A DNA stretch of 64,000 nucleotides from Chitinophaga sedimenti (GCF_023156195.1 NZ_JAKUKA010000001.1:1860001-1924000), one strand, 5' to 3'. Shown: positions 21,932-31,247, counted from the first letter of the stretch. Notes: generated by a model not told the origin, from the letters alone. Numbers and translations: made by a program.

Positions 21932-22156
21932 TCATAAATATTTCATGACCTGCTCGCGGTAGCGTTCAAAATCCCGCTCGTTGGTGATCGTTTCGAATAA
22001 ACTTTCGTTGCCCTGCCTGTCCTGCCGCACGAGCAATACGTTATCGCCGCCAATAATGGTACGGCGTGCCCTGTCCAGGATCATTTCCAGCTCCTGTACA
22101 TCCTTAATGGTCTGTAATTCTTCTATCTTATTGACAATGATCGTATAATCCTGCAT
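21932..22156 (-). CDS. Small hypothetical protein
   Basis: 74 residues starting at MQDYTIIVNKIEELQTIKDV (a start at 22171 would add five residues without a better ribosome site). Highly charged and mostly helical, with RARRTIIGGDNVLLVRQDRQ in the middle and ERDFERYREQVMKYL at the end. No signal or membrane segment. I do not recognise it. It starts 57 bp downstream of the TGACGACGGTCA palindrome on the side read from the minus strand, which makes it a plausible target of the neighbouring REC-Crp/Fnr regulator. Confidence 0.55.
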   Translation of the reverse strand: MQDYTIIVNKIEELQTIKDVQELEMILDRARRTIIGGDNVLLVRQDRQGNESLFETITNERDFERYREQVMKYL

Positions 22157-22212
22157 AATCGGGCGTTTCAACTGCTAAAATACACCTTCTACTAACCACA
22201 TTCATCAAAAAG

Positions 22213-22228
22213 ACTGACGACGGTCAGT
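22213..22228. promoter_or_regulatory. ACTGACGACGGTCAGT palindrome, candidate regulator site
   Basis: A perfect 16-bp interrupted palindrome (6-bp arms, 4-base spacer) between two divergent small genes. It is almost identical to the site at 25195-25210 on the other side of the REC-Crp/Fnr and kinase genes. The ATG of the plus gene is only 11 bp away; the minus gene starts 57 bp away. Confidence 0.55.
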
Positions 22229-22238
22229 ATCCGGGCTC

Positions 22239-22667
22239 ATGAATCCGGGTATTTTGCATTGGATAAAAAATAAGCTGGTGATAAAAGAACGGAACATACT
22301 AGACCTGATCGTGGAAACGACTGCCTGGAAGCAGATGATCCAGCAATTCGAGAACGACAATATTTACTTTAAAACGCGCCTTGCATCGGTACTTAGCGTA
22401 GGAAGGCACGATTTGCCGCTGGAGCAGTTCGAGCACTTCCAGAACCGTTTCCTGAAAATGGACGGACAGATTACGCTGCTCAAACACGAAGTACGCCAGC
22501 AACTGGAACAATTACAGCTTACAGCCAACGTCCAGGATAATGTCGAAGACCTCTCGCTCCTGCTGCAATCACAGCTGGGCAAGCGCATCGATCTGCTGGA
22601 GCAGCAGTTCGAGCTGCTGCTGCACGATTTCAGTTCCTATATTGATACGCATTTCCCCGAGCTTTAG
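22239..22667 (+). CDS. Hypothetical helical protein
   Basis: An intact 142-residue frame (MNPGILHWIKNKLVIKERNI). Sequence is almost wholly helical with heptad-like Leu and Gln runs (FHPE-free coiled coil such as LLKHEVRQQLEQLQLTANVQ and LEQQFELLLHDFSSYIDTHF). No signal or transmembrane part. It overlaps the convergent REC-Crp/Fnr stop by four bases. It is perhaps a small partner of the kinase or regulator; this is only from position. I recognise no family, and the palindrome 11 bp before the ATG may repress or activate it. Confidence 0.6.
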   Translation: MNPGILHWIKNKLVIKERNILDLIVETTAWKQMIQQFENDNIYFKTRLASVLSVGRHDLPLEQFEHFQNRFLKMDGQITLLKHEVRQQLEQLQLTANVQDNVEDLSLLLQSQLGKRIDLLEQQFELLLHDFSSYIDTHFPEL

Positions 22668-23721
22668 TACAACAACCCCTCCAGCTTCTTCTGATTCAAA
22701 ATCACAATTGCACCTTCCTGTATATCGATCAGCTTCTCTTCCCGGAAGTCGCCCAGTGTGCGGATCAGGGATTCGGTAGCCGTACCGGCGATGGTCGCCA
22801 GGTTATCGCGGCTGATATCGATGGAAAAGGCGCCTTCCCGCCCTGCGCCGTATTTGCGTGAGAGGTTCATCAGCGCTTCCGCTACCTTCTTTCTTAGTGA
22901 ATTATAGGCTAATCCCAGCAACTGTTGCTCTTTAGTGGTTACATTGCCGGCCAGCATGCGCAGGAACTGCACCGCCACTTCATTATTACTGTTCAGGAGG
23001 TTTTCAAAGTCTTCGAGGGGAATAACCGCCAGTTCGGTTTCCTCGATGGCTTCGGCGGTATCCTTATACAGGCCGCCTTCCAGGAGGGCGATGTGCCCGA
23101 GGAAATCGCCCGTATTATACAACTCTACGACCAGCTCTTTGCCGTCGTCATTCCGTTTATAGGTCTTTACTTTTCCTTTTTGTACATAGTACAGGCGTTG
23201 CGGGCGATTTCCCTCGCTATAGATCACCTGTTTCTTCTTATACTTTTCTGTATTACGCCCTTCACGCAGGCTTTCCAGGGCATTTTTGCCACTCACTACA
23301 TCAATCAGCTTGTTGAGCCCCTGTAAATCCGGGCTAAACTGCTCCTTTTTCAAGTCTGACTTCCGCAGCCTGCTTTCTACGGCATTAAGGAGGTCGGTGC
23401 CGGTGAACGGTTTGGTGATGTAATCGTCTGCACCGAGGTCCATACCCTTACGAAAATCCCCCTTTCGGACTTTGCGCTGAGGAAAATGAAGGGCGTGCCT
23501 TTCAGCTCTTCATTGCGCTGCATCATGTGTAATACGCCGTAACCATCGAGCACGGGCATCATTATATCACATACCACCAGGTCCGGGTGGTTTTTCATGG
23601 CCAGTTCCATGCCCTTTTTACCGTCGGGCGCGGTTAATACCTTATAACCGGCTAGTTCCAGTATTTCTTCCGTATTCTCTCTGATTTCCGCATTGTCTTC
23701 AATCAACAGGATCGTTTTCAT
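22664..23721 (-). CDS. Response regulator fused to Crp/Fnr DNA-binding protein (frameshifted)
   Basis: About 352 residues. Residues 1-120 are a receiver domain (ILLIEDNAEIRENTEEILEL, phosphoacceptor Asp in LVVCDIMMPVLDGYG, Lys in DDYITKPFTG). Then comes a cNMP-binding beta barrel (VIYSEGNRPQRLYYVQKGKV, ELYNTGDFLGHIALLEGGLY) and a Crp-type winged helix (ISRDNLATIAGTATESLIRT). It links phosphorylation by the adjacent kinase to a Crp/Fnr-type switch. The frame breaks near 23455; one base gives KSERGDFRKGMDLGADDY. It starts 20 bp after the kinase stop, so they form one operon. The TGACN4GTCA sites nearby are its likely operators. Confidence 0.87.
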
Positions 23722-23741
23722 CTTATGGTTCAGTTTATATT

Positions 23742-24899
23742 TTAAAACTCGCTTATAGGTGGAAATATGATGGTAAAGGTGGTGCCCACGTCGAGGGTGC
23801 TATCGCAGCTGATAACGCCTTTCATGAGCTCCGTGTACTTGGCCACGATGTGCAGTCCCAGCCCGGTGCCCTGTATATTACTTACGTTGGCCCCGCGGAA
23901 AAAGCGTTCGAACAGGTGTGCCTGGTCTTCCGCCGACATCCCGATACCGTTGTCCCGCACCTTCAGCGTAAGCCCGTAGGAGTCTGTGTGGGTAATTACC
24001 TCTATGACGGAGTGCTCTTTGGTGCTGAACTTAATGGCGTTACCGATCAGGTTTAATACGATGTGCCGGAGCAGTGTGGGGTCGAGCATTACATCGGGCC
24101 AGCCTTCGTGCTTGTACACCAGCTCCTGGTGTGGCTTTACAATGCCCTGCGCTTCCTGGATCATGGTTTTCACGTGCTCGCGCACATCGAACAGCACTGG
24201 CCGCACTACGATCTTTCCTTCTTCTATCTTCCCAAGAGAAAGGAAGTCATTTAAAATATCTGTCAGAAAACTAACCGAGGCTACTATCCGGTCCAGGTGC
24301 TTATGCCGCTTTTCCTGCTGATGTTCGGCGTCGTATTGCTTGGCCAGGAAGGCTGACGACAGGATGGTGCTGAGCGGCGTCCGGAACTCATGGGAGGCCA
24401 TGGATACGAAACGCGACTTCAGTTCGCCCAGGTCCTTTTCCTTGTCCAGTGCCAGGGTGAGGGCATCGCGGGTAGTTTCCATGGCTTCCAGGGCGGCCTG
24501 GAGCTTCTGCGTGCGTTGTATGACCATCTGCTCAACATCCTTATTACCGGCATCTGCGATGGGAGTAGACAAGCGGATGAGTTCGTAGTCCTTACCTTCA
24601 TACTGCATGCTGGCGCATTCGTAATGACTGTAAAAACTTTCCCCGGAAGCACTTTCCCATTTACGAAGACCGGTAGGCAGGGCCATGCTCACATCTCCCC
24701 TGAAGCCATTCTTATTGAGCAATGCCTCGGCATCTTCAATTGTATCCACCCCTAACATAGCAGCGCCTTTATCATTGAGATAAATCAGTTTTCCGCCCGG
24801 TACTTCCCGGATAGCCCCAAGGGCCGGCAGTTTCTGCATGGCGGTTCTAAAAACAGACAGTAAAAAATCATTATCGGGCGCAGTGTTCAAATAATACAT
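23742..24899 (-). CDS. Sensor histidine kinase with PAS-like domain
   Basis: Intact, 385 residues, soluble. The N-terminal part (LPALGAIREVPGGKLIYLND, AAMLGVDTIEDAEALLNKNG) looks like a PAS fold. A coiled linker (MVIQRTQKLQAALEAMETTR) leads to the H box SMASHEFRTPLSTILSSAFL, the N box IVLNLIGNAIKFSTKEH, G1 VRDNGIGMS and G2 GTGLGLHIVAK. It autophosphorylates on the His and should pass phosphate to the REC-Crp/Fnr regulator 20 bp downstream. No membrane segment is seen, so the signal is probably cytosolic, such as redox state or a metabolite. Confidence 0.9.
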   Translation of the reverse strand: MYYLNTAPDNDFLLSVFRTAMQKLPALGAIREVPGGKLIYLNDKGAAMLGVDTIEDAEALLNKNGFRGDVSMALPTGLRKWESASGESFYSHYECASMQYEGKDYELIRLSTPIADAGNKDVEQMVIQRTQKLQAALEAMETTRDALTLALDKEKDLGELKSRFVSMASHEFRTPLSTILSSAFLAKQYDAEHQQEKRHKHLDRIVASVSFLTDILNDFLSLGKIEEGKIVVRPVLFDVREHVKTMIQEAQGIVKPHQELVYKHEGWPDVMLDPTLLRHIVLNLIGNAIKFSTKEHSVIEVITHTDSYGLTLKVRDNGIGMSAEDQAHLFERFFRGANVSNIQGTGLGLHIVAKYTELMKGVISCDSTLDVGTTFTIIFPPISEF

Positions 24900-25435
24900 A
24901 CCAGCTTCGTGGGTAAGGTCTTTACAGGTTTAATCAGGGCCGTCAGGTACGGGAGCCGATACTCACTCCCTTGTCGCGAAAGCGCCTGTGGCAACCGCTT
25001 ATTTCCGGCCGTGTGCCTTTGGCGGATTTGGGAAGCCTCACACAACGGGGTCGGTCAGAACGTTCTTCTTCGGGAAACAAGCTGCAAAATCAACGGTTGC
25101 CGTCTTTACTGTTGTCAAGTTAAGTAATAAAACTGCCTCTGCCAACACCATTTTTCAAACGGCCATTCGGAATACTGACTAACATACGTCAATGACTGAC
25201 GGCGGTCAGCCATCCAAACCCTTTACCATGGCCGATTTTCAAAAACATACATCTTTTGTGGGAGGATGACACTCATCATTTTCGGTGATAGCCATCATTA
25301 TTCACGGTACTGTGGCAATGTACCTTTGTTTCAGATTGATGATGCAGCGGGGTGATAAGAAAAACGAGATAACTGATACGGTGCCCGCCCTTCATCTTCC
25401 CAAAAAATCAAAATAGCTTAACCAGTAAAAACCTT
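24900..25435. other. Intergenic region between kinase and CAP lipoprotein
   Basis: 536 bp without a convincing gene. It holds the second TGACN4GTCA palindrome (25195-25210), flanked by extra TGAC and GTCA half-sites at 25175-25192. A TACCTTTG -7 box is at about 25320-25327. Small reading frames here have poor codon usage and no good start. Confidence 0.6.
25195..25210. promoter_or_regulatory. ACTGACGGCGGTCAGC palindrome, candidate regulator site
   Basis: Arms ACTGAC and GTCAGC around GGCG, 15 of 16 positions symmetrical or equal to the site at 22213-22228. It lies between the divergent kinase and CAP genes, 295 bp upstream of the kinase start, where self-control of the REC-Crp/Fnr system would be expected. 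Confidence 0.5.
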
Positions 25436-25966
25436 ATGAAAGCGAGCCTTAGTATAATAATCCCGGTGTTTTGCCTGCTGGCAGCCTGCACAAAGGAGCC
25501 ACTGACAACAGTTAGCAAGCCGAACACCACTTCCGCACTGGGGCCCGATTCTATTTTTTCTTATACCAACACAATTAACAAGGACGTGCTCCTGGCGCTG
25601 GTCAACGATGCAAGAAACAAAGGCTGTAACTGCGGTGACAACGTAATGCCCGCCGTAGCGCCGGTGAAGTGGAGCCAACGGCTCGAAAAAGCAGCCTGGT
25701 TGCACAGTAAAGAGATGAGCGACAGCAACTATCTGAGTCATACCGGCAAAAACGGCAGCACGGCAGGGGACCGCATCAAAAGGATGGGCTATAACTGGAA
25801 AACTTACTGCGAAAACATTGCCCTTGGCTATCTAAGCGAAAAAGAAACAGTAGACGGATGGCTGAAGAGCCCCACCCACTGCAGAGCGCTGATGAACGCC
25901 AGCGTTACCGAAACCGGCATCGGCCGCTATGGTACGATCTGGACGCAGGAACTGGCAACACGATAA
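25436..25966 (+). CDS. CAP/SCP-domain lipoprotein
   Basis: Intact, 176 residues. Lipobox signal (MKASLSIIIPVFCLLAAC), then a CAP (cysteine-rich secretory, PR-1-like) domain: WSQRLEKAAWLHSKEMSDSN, HTGKNGSTAGDRI, the CENIALGY motif and WLKSPTHCRALMN. The His/Glu set of the CAP cleft is present (HSKEM, HTGK, ENIA). The paired CNCG is unusual for this fold. Bacterial CAP proteins are secreted and of mostly unknown role, with proposed lipid or ligand binding. It is alone, with about 0.9 kb of non-coding DNA behind it. Confidence 0.88.
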   Translation: MKASLSIIIPVFCLLAACTKEPLTTVSKPNTTSALGPDSIFSYTNTINKDVLLALVNDARNKGCNCGDNVMPAVAPVKWSQRLEKAAWLHSKEMSDSNYLSHTGKNGSTAGDRIKRMGYNWKTYCENIALGYLSEKETVDGWLKSPTHCRALMNASVTETGIGRYGTIWTQELATR

Positions 25967-26044
25967 AGATTATTATATGCATAAATCTGAATGGAAAACA
26001 GTGAAACAGTCCCTATCCTATGAACCGTTGAACCTACAACTGTT

Positions 26045-26225
26045 TACGAGAGAAAAAAACGCCAACAGCGTAAGACGAAGTGAAGCTTGAGCTAATCAAA
26101 CGCGAGTAAGAGAGGGCTATTCCCCTCACCTGTGAATGTACGAGAAACATGGTGGTGTATAATAAACGGGCCGGGTTAAGTGAAACTGGAGAATAAAAAA
26201 GATATGACATCCCGCCCGTTTATTT
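26045..26225 (+). ncRNA. Candidate structured RNA with several hairpins
   Basis: Hairpins seen by eye: GAGGG/CCCTC at 26112-26127, CACCTGT with ACA-T-GGTG at 26127-26154, and a long closing stem with arms 26161-26171 and 26214-26224 (11 perfect pairs) plus GGG/CCC inside. The last arm is followed by TTTT, so this could be the end of the transcript. It does not match tmRNA, SRP RNA or RNase P RNA as I know them. Strand and extent are a guess from the T-run. Confidence 0.35.
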
Positions 26226-26354
26226 TAAAATGACTATTGCACATTAAAATAAGGGCCGTTGCGCAAACAAATCGATACAGTTTAATCATATCCGTGAGAA
26301 TCCTATTTGCTTATATCTACTGAAAAAATTATTTAACAACAAAAACATTAAGAA

Positions 26355-26465
26355 ATGAACCGCTACTTTTTTCACGCATATGACAGTGTTTTCAGGATTA
26401 AACCGACTTACGTTTTCTGTAAGTTCCGTCCGATGGTTTATCCCGTACCGGTGAACTATAACTAA
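26355..26465 (+). CDS. Possible 36-residue small ORF
   Basis: ATG at 26355, TAA at 26463-26465; reads MNRYFFHAYDSVFRIKPTYV, then VFCKFRPMVYPVPVNYN. It is rich in aromatic and basic residues. An AAGAAA run precedes the ATG, which is weak as a ribosome site. There is no conservation evidence, so it may be chance. It lies between the candidate RNA and the orphan terminator. Confidence 0.2.
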   Translation: MNRYFFHAYDSVFRIKPTYVFCKFRPMVYPVPVNYN

Positions 26466-26706
26466 TTATTTATCCCTTTCCATAATCTGTGCCGAGATTA
26501 CCTGTTTATTCCTTACCTGTGAGATGATATTATTGGGGTTAATGTTTAATGGTTAATGTTTGATGTGTCAACCAAAATCTAAATGCTTATTGAAACGTGT
26601 CATACATTTAAAATGGAGTTTACAACCATATCTTTTGAAAAACCTTTCCTATACCTAAAGTTATTACTTTTTCATAATCTATGCTTTTTTGGTTAATTAG
26701 GGGTAG

Positions 26707-26733
26707 AGCCGCCTGTTTCCAGGCGGCTTTTTT
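26707..26733 (+). terminator. Strong terminator without an upstream gene
   Basis: AGCCGCCTG and CAGGCGGCT pair perfectly (9 bp) around a 4-base loop, followed by TTTTTT. The nearest upstream gene on this strand is 740 bp away, so it may end a small RNA. Confidence 0.85.
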
Positions 26734-26854
26734 ATTTGTACCGGGCCGCATACAGTGCCCCCATCCGGATCAATCAGTGCTTTGTCCAATACCTCGAAAG
26801 CATGGTCAACCAGCGCCCGCCATAACTTTTACCGCTGATGTGATAATATATTAT

Positions 26855-26862
26855 TATTTTTG
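26855..26862 (+). promoter_or_regulatory. -7 promoter box of the CNNM gene
   Basis: TATTTTTG matches TAnnTTTG and lies 26 bp before the ATG at 26889. Confidence 0.5.
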
Positions 26863-26888
26863 CCGTCATCTAAAGAACTAATTCTGAA

Positions 26889-28202
26889 ATGACCTGGGAC
26901 ATATTACTCACCCTATTTCTCGTACTCCTGAATGGATTTTTTGTAGCCGCGGAATTTGCCATTGTGAAAGTGCGTACTTCACAAATTGAAGTAAACACAG
27001 GCCGTAACAAAACAGTATCCACTGTCGCTAAAAGCATTGTAAATAACCTCGATGGTTACCTGGCCGCCACACAGCTGGGTATTACGCTCGCTTCCCTCGG
27101 CTTAGGCTGGGTAGGCGAAGATGTGATGACCACCCTCATCATCAACCTGTTCGAGGTATTGGGCATGAACCTGGAACCTGCTGTTGCACACAAAGCTGCG
27201 TTACCGGTAGCGTTCCTCATGATTACCATCCTGCACATCGTATTCGGTGAACTGGCGCCTAAATCGCTGGCCATCCGTAAACCCGTGCCCACCACATTTG
27301 CAGTGGCGGTGCCGCTGAAAATATTCTTCATCGTGTTCCGTCCCTTTATCTGGGTGTTGAACGGTTTCGCTAATATTATTCTAAAAGCGATCGGCATTAA
27401 ACCTGCCGGAGAGCATGGCGATATTCACTCAGAGGAAGAATTACGTGTAATCATTACCGAAAGTCACCAGGGCGGTGTGATCGAAGAAACAGAAAAAGCG
27501 CTGATCCAGAACGTGTTTAACCTGGCCGACCGCCACGTTTCGTCGCTGATGACGCCGCGTAACGAAATTATCTGGCTGGATGTCAACGACACGCCGGAGG
27601 AGAACATGAAAAAGGTACTCGAACGGAAACATACGATATACCCGCTGGCGAAAGGCGATATCGACAACGCGTTCGCGTTCGTCTATTCCAAAGATCTGCT
27701 TAGCGAGAACCTGGCAGAAAAGATTCAAAATCTGGAAGCCATCAGTAAAAAGCTGCTCGTGGTGACGCAATACAACCGCACCTACCAGATACTAGAGTTG
27801 TTTAAAAAGGAAAAGGTATACCAGGCAATGGTAGTCGACGAATTCGGCTCTATCAAAGGACTGGTAACCATCAACGACATCGTGGACGCACTTGTAGGCA
27901 ATATTTCGTCAGAGACCAACGAATTTGAGTACGATGTGGTGCACAATGAAGATGGCAGCATGCTCGTTGACGCACAGATGCCGTTTATCGAATTCCTGGA
28001 ATTACTGAATGTGGAACTGGACGCACAAAAAGCAAAGCTGACTCAAAGTTATGTAACGCTCGGCGGCTTCATCCTCGAAAAGCTGGGTAAAATACCGGAC
28101 ATCGGCGACAGTGTAAAACTCGGCGGCCTGCAGCTGAAAGTGATGCAGATGGACCAACTGCGCATCGCGAAGGTGCTGGTAACCGGTAAAATAAAACAGT
28201 AA
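26889..28202 (+). CDS. CNNM/CorC-type hemolysin-family transporter
   Basis: Intact, 437 residues. Starts with a DUF21 membrane domain (ILLTLFLVLLNGFFVAAEFA, then LDGYLAATQLGITLASLGLG), followed by LVAFLMITILHIVFGELAPK and FFIVFRPFIWVLNGF. A pair of CBS domains follows (NVFNLADRHVSSLMTPRNEI, FKKEKVYQAMVVDEFGSIKG) and a C-terminal CorC_HlyC domain. This family moves or regulates Mg2+ and related divalent cations; older names call it hemolysin. It is monocistronic with its own promoter and a bidirectional hairpin behind it. Specific cation unknown. Confidence 0.93.
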   Translation: MTWDILLTLFLVLLNGFFVAAEFAIVKVRTSQIEVNTGRNKTVSTVAKSIVNNLDGYLAATQLGITLASLGLGWVGEDVMTTLIINLFEVLGMNLEPAVAHKAALPVAFLMITILHIVFGELAPKSLAIRKPVPTTFAVAVPLKIFFIVFRPFIWVLNGFANIILKAIGIKPAGEHGDIHSEEELRVIITESHQGGVIEETEKALIQNVFNLADRHVSSLMTPRNEIIWLDVNDTPEENMKKVLERKHTIYPLAKGDIDNAFAFVYSKDLLSENLAEKIQNLEAISKKLLVVTQYNRTYQILELFKKEKVYQAMVVDEFGSIKGLVTINDIVDALVGNISSETNEFEYDVVHNEDGSMLVDAQMPFIEFLELLNVELDAQKAKLTQSYVTLGGFILEKLGKIPDIGDSVKLGGLQLKVMQMDQLRIAKVLVTGKIKQ

Positions 28203-28217
28203 ATCATTCATATAAAA

Positions 28218-28241
28218 GGCCGACCTGAAGAGGCCGGCCTG
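28218..28241. terminator. Hairpin between convergent CNNM and GH51 genes
   Basis: AGGCCG and CGGCCT pair around a 12-base loop in the 54-bp gap between two convergent genes, with a T-rich stretch after it. Confidence 0.6.
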
Positions 28242-28256
28242 TCGTGTTTTCTCTCC

Positions 28257-30231
28257 TTACTTTATACTTACACGATATAAATTAAACGAATTTGGCTCCA
28301 TCGTTACATCGAGTTGCTTTCCCTTTATAGCGACGGAGGTAGTTTTAGGCGCCACCCGCCCGGGCATGTCAAAACTGTTCATATCCTGCAGCGAGTTGGC
28401 GGTCAATGTAGTGATCTCCACCCGGCCGGGGCTGATCCGTGCCCCTTCTATGTTCAATTTCCGCTGCACCTTTGTGCCGGATGCATTTACCACTTTCACA
28501 ATAAGTGCGTGTTCTTTCTTATCCAACACTGCCGAGGCATAGAGGCTGTCCTGCCCTTTCAGCACGCTCCCCGCCTGCAATACCGGCACCACGTGTGTGC
28601 CTTTGTTTAAGGAGAACAACTGTTGTACGTAGTAATCCGGCGTACCGTAAGCCTGCAGGTTATTCACCCAGATGAGGTCGGGCGTCCACTGCCAGCCGTC
28701 GATGTGCGCGAACAACGGGGCATAAGAGGCCATCACTACTACACCCGCATTACGTTCCAGCCCAGTCATGAAGGCTGCTTCAGCGATGGCGGTTTTTAAG
28801 ATATTACGGTTATGAATGCTTACCACCCTGTCGCTCTGCGCAGCATATTCCCCGGCAAATATTTTAGCACTGTTGCGGTCGTAATTATCGTATCTGCCGG
28901 CATTTTCCAGGAACCAGGCCGGTTGACGGTAATAGTGTTCGTCAATGATGTCCGCCTTCAAGCTGCGCAGCGATTGATCGAGAAAATCAAACCGTTCGCC
29001 GGCCGGATCGGTCCCTGCACTGCATACGAGTTTAAAATCCGGGTACTTTGCCTTGATCGCGTCGCGGAATAATTGCAAACGCTCGATGTATTGCGGCGCC
29101 CAGTTCTCATTACCTACGCCCATCATCTCCGGGTTAAACGGCTGCGGATGTCCCATTTTCGCCCTTACTGCACCCCATTCCGTAGCTGTGTCTCCGTTGG
29201 CAAATTCGATCAGATCGAGGGCATCCCGGATGTAAGGATCTAATTGATCCAGCGGCACCACCTCGCCCGTATTAAACTGGCAGGCCATGCCGCAGTTCAG
29301 GATCGGCAAAGGTGCTGCGCCGATATCTTCCGCCAACTGGAAATATTCAAAAAAACCAAGGCCGAACGTCTGGTAGTAGTCTGGCGTTAAGCGGTGTGCG
29401 AATTCCGTGTTCCAGCGGTTCACGATCAGCTGCCTGTCTTCAATCGCCCCAATTGTTTTCTTCCATTGATAACGCACGGAAAGGTCATGCCCTTCCACGA
29501 TACAACCACCGGGAAACCGCAGAAAACCAGGTTTCATATCAGCCAGCAATTGCACCATATCGGCGCGCATGCCACCCGGGCGGCCCTTCCAGGTATCCGA
29601 GGGGAACAGCGAAATCATATCCAGGTCCACTGTACCCACGCCATCGAACCAGATGCCGAGTTTACCGCGCATCGTGCTGTCGTTGGCCGTGAAACTTACC
29701 GTCGCCTTCTTCCAGCTGTCGCCGGTTTCGGGCAGTTCCACCACGCCGTTGCCAATGATGCTGCTTCCGCCGCTGATCAGCTCAAGCCGAAGCTTAAGAC
29801 CGGGTTCTGATTGCCGGTACATCACCGAAAAGTCGTACCGCAGGCCTTTTTGATACCCATCCCCCTGAAACCTTCATTCACCAGCCCCAGGGTTTCGGAG
29901 GCGCTTTGCTTAGTCACCCGCAGAAAACGGGGATTGGTCACGTTTTTATCCTGCCGGTTCAGCACGACGACCGCCCCCTCTTTCAGAGGCGCATGGTGTA
30001 CGGTCCAGCCCATTAGCGGCTGGTAAAATTCGAAAGAACGGTTCTTCACCAGCTCTGCATATATACCGCCATCGGCGCCCATATTAATATCTTCGAAAAA
30101 ACACCCCACATGGTAGGCGATACCGTGGAAATAATATTTCCTGCCTGTACCGTCAGTGTTTCAGGGGATTGAGCCGAGGCTACAGTCGTGGCAAACAACA
30201 GGCTCGCAATCGTTAGCTTTGTTTTCATCAT
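28257..30231 (-). CDS. Alpha-L-arabinofuranosidase, GH51 (frameshifted)
   Basis: About 658 residues, exported (MMKTKLTIASLLFATTVASA). It opens with MWGVFFEDINMGADGGIYAE and NRSFEF, typical of GH51. A sugar-binding module follows, then the barrel with FLRFPGGCIVEGHDLSVRYQ, the acid/base Glu in MMGVGNENWAPQY, and the nucleophile Glu in KIFAGEYAAQS. It removes arabinose side chains from plant arabinan or arabinoxylan. The frame breaks near 30090 and near 29840. A small hydrophobic ORF ends 2 bp before its start. The C-terminal beta sandwich is complete. Confidence 0.92.
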
Positions 30232-30232
30232 C

Positions 30233-30405
30233 CTACTTCAGTTGATTCAAATCCGATGGTGTATCCGACTGCTTCCCGATCGCGCTATAGTGGCGCGAGC
30301 ATACAGGAAGCAACTGCCGGCCAGTGTGGCCGGGATCGCCAGGGTAAGCACCTGCGACTGGACCTTCGGGATCGCGATTTTCGAGAAATAGAGTAATAAA
30401 TTCAT
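30233..30405 (-). CDS. Possible small membrane protein upstream of GH51 (frameshifted)
   Basis: About 57 residues. ATG at 30405 reads MNLLLYFSKIAIPKVQSQVL, then LAIPATLAGSCFLYARATI, a single membrane helix with codon usage like the neighbours. One base is needed near 30290 to pass into IGKQSDTPSDLNQLK and a TAG at 30233-30235 that lies 2 bp before the GH51 ATG. No similarity recognised and no good ribosome site. It may be a real small gene coupled to GH51, or a chance frame. Confidence 0.3.
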
Positions 30406-30522
30406 TCGGTTGGGTGAGAAATGAAGGAAATAGCGACGGCCATGAATATGTGCGCATTCAGTAGAACGCCGTGAAACAATCTGGCGTATCACCATCCGTT
30501 TATTTGCAGCCCAGGCAGGAGA

Positions 30523-31232
30523 TTAGCGCAACCTGCCCATATCGTGCCACTCGTGCGGAACTTGCTTCATGAGCAGCGCATTATCAAACGACACGCTTCC
30601 TTTCGGAAACATGCTTTCATCTTCAAAGAAAGAAGACCGTACGGAGTTTACCGCCAGTGGCTGCACTTTCCAGAACGAGGTGCGCAACTGCATTCCTCAA
30701 ACCTTTGCCCGTTGGGCGAATATCCAATGGAGCCCCGTTCAAAAAAGCAGGATACATCATCCAGCGAACCGAAAACGGAATCTGCATTTAACGTTGTCGC
30801 TTCTTCGGCATCCACAGCGATACGCGTATGGTCCGAACTCTGAAACGCTACCTGATACTTGCCACGCCCTTCCTTCACCTCAAATTTCGCCAGGTAATGC
30901 GTGCCGGGAAACACGCGCCCGCCCGCCCAGGTATTGAGTCGCAGCGAGGTATCGCGGCGGGGAATATATACCCCTTCTTTTATCACGCCATTTTCCTCCC
31001 ACTCCACAGCAAAGCGGTGCGCGCCATTTTCGGATGAAATACCCATAAAGCCGGGAAAACCTTTCGGACGGATTTGTTTCAGGCGAATAAGGCAAACACC
31101 TACAATAGCCTTTCCTCTGTGTAACTTGGGCTGAAAAGGCGCAGGAATCAAGCGCGCTACGACTTCCGGGTCGGCGGCGAAGTTAACAAGCAGGCGGCGG
31201 TCGATGACACCGTGCAGTACAGGGAGCTTCAT
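30523..31232 (-). CDS. DUF2071 (YqjF-like) protein (frameshifted)
   Basis: About 236 residues, cytoplasmic. Recognised by the order LHGVIDRRLLVNFAADPEVV, RLIPAPFQPKLHRGKAIVGV, RPKGFPGFMGISSENGAHRF, then GVYIPRRDTSLRLNTWAGGR, the usual DUF2071 pattern. The frame breaks near 30692: one G links QRFE to GMQLRTSFWKVQPLAVN, and the natural end is MGRLR at 30523. The role of the family is unknown; the fold is related to acetoacetate decarboxylase-like proteins. It sits 15 bp after the oxidoreductase gene stop on the same strand, so they may be co-transcribed. Confidence 0.82.
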
Positions 31233-31247
31233 ATCCCCAAGATACGG

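Larger units (their letters stand above)
25967..26888. other. Long non-coding stretch
   Basis: About 920 bp, AT-rich, without a convincing long gene. It holds a multi-hairpin candidate RNA (about 26045-26225), a 36-codon reading frame (26355-26465), a strong terminator with no gene in front (26707-26733), and the promoter of the CNNM gene. Confidence 0.6.

Noticed and set aside
26160..26225. Group I or II intron core in the non-coding stretch
   Set aside because: AAGATAT and GAAACTGG are short chance matches; no P7, D5 or conserved ends were found, and there is no intron-encoded protein.
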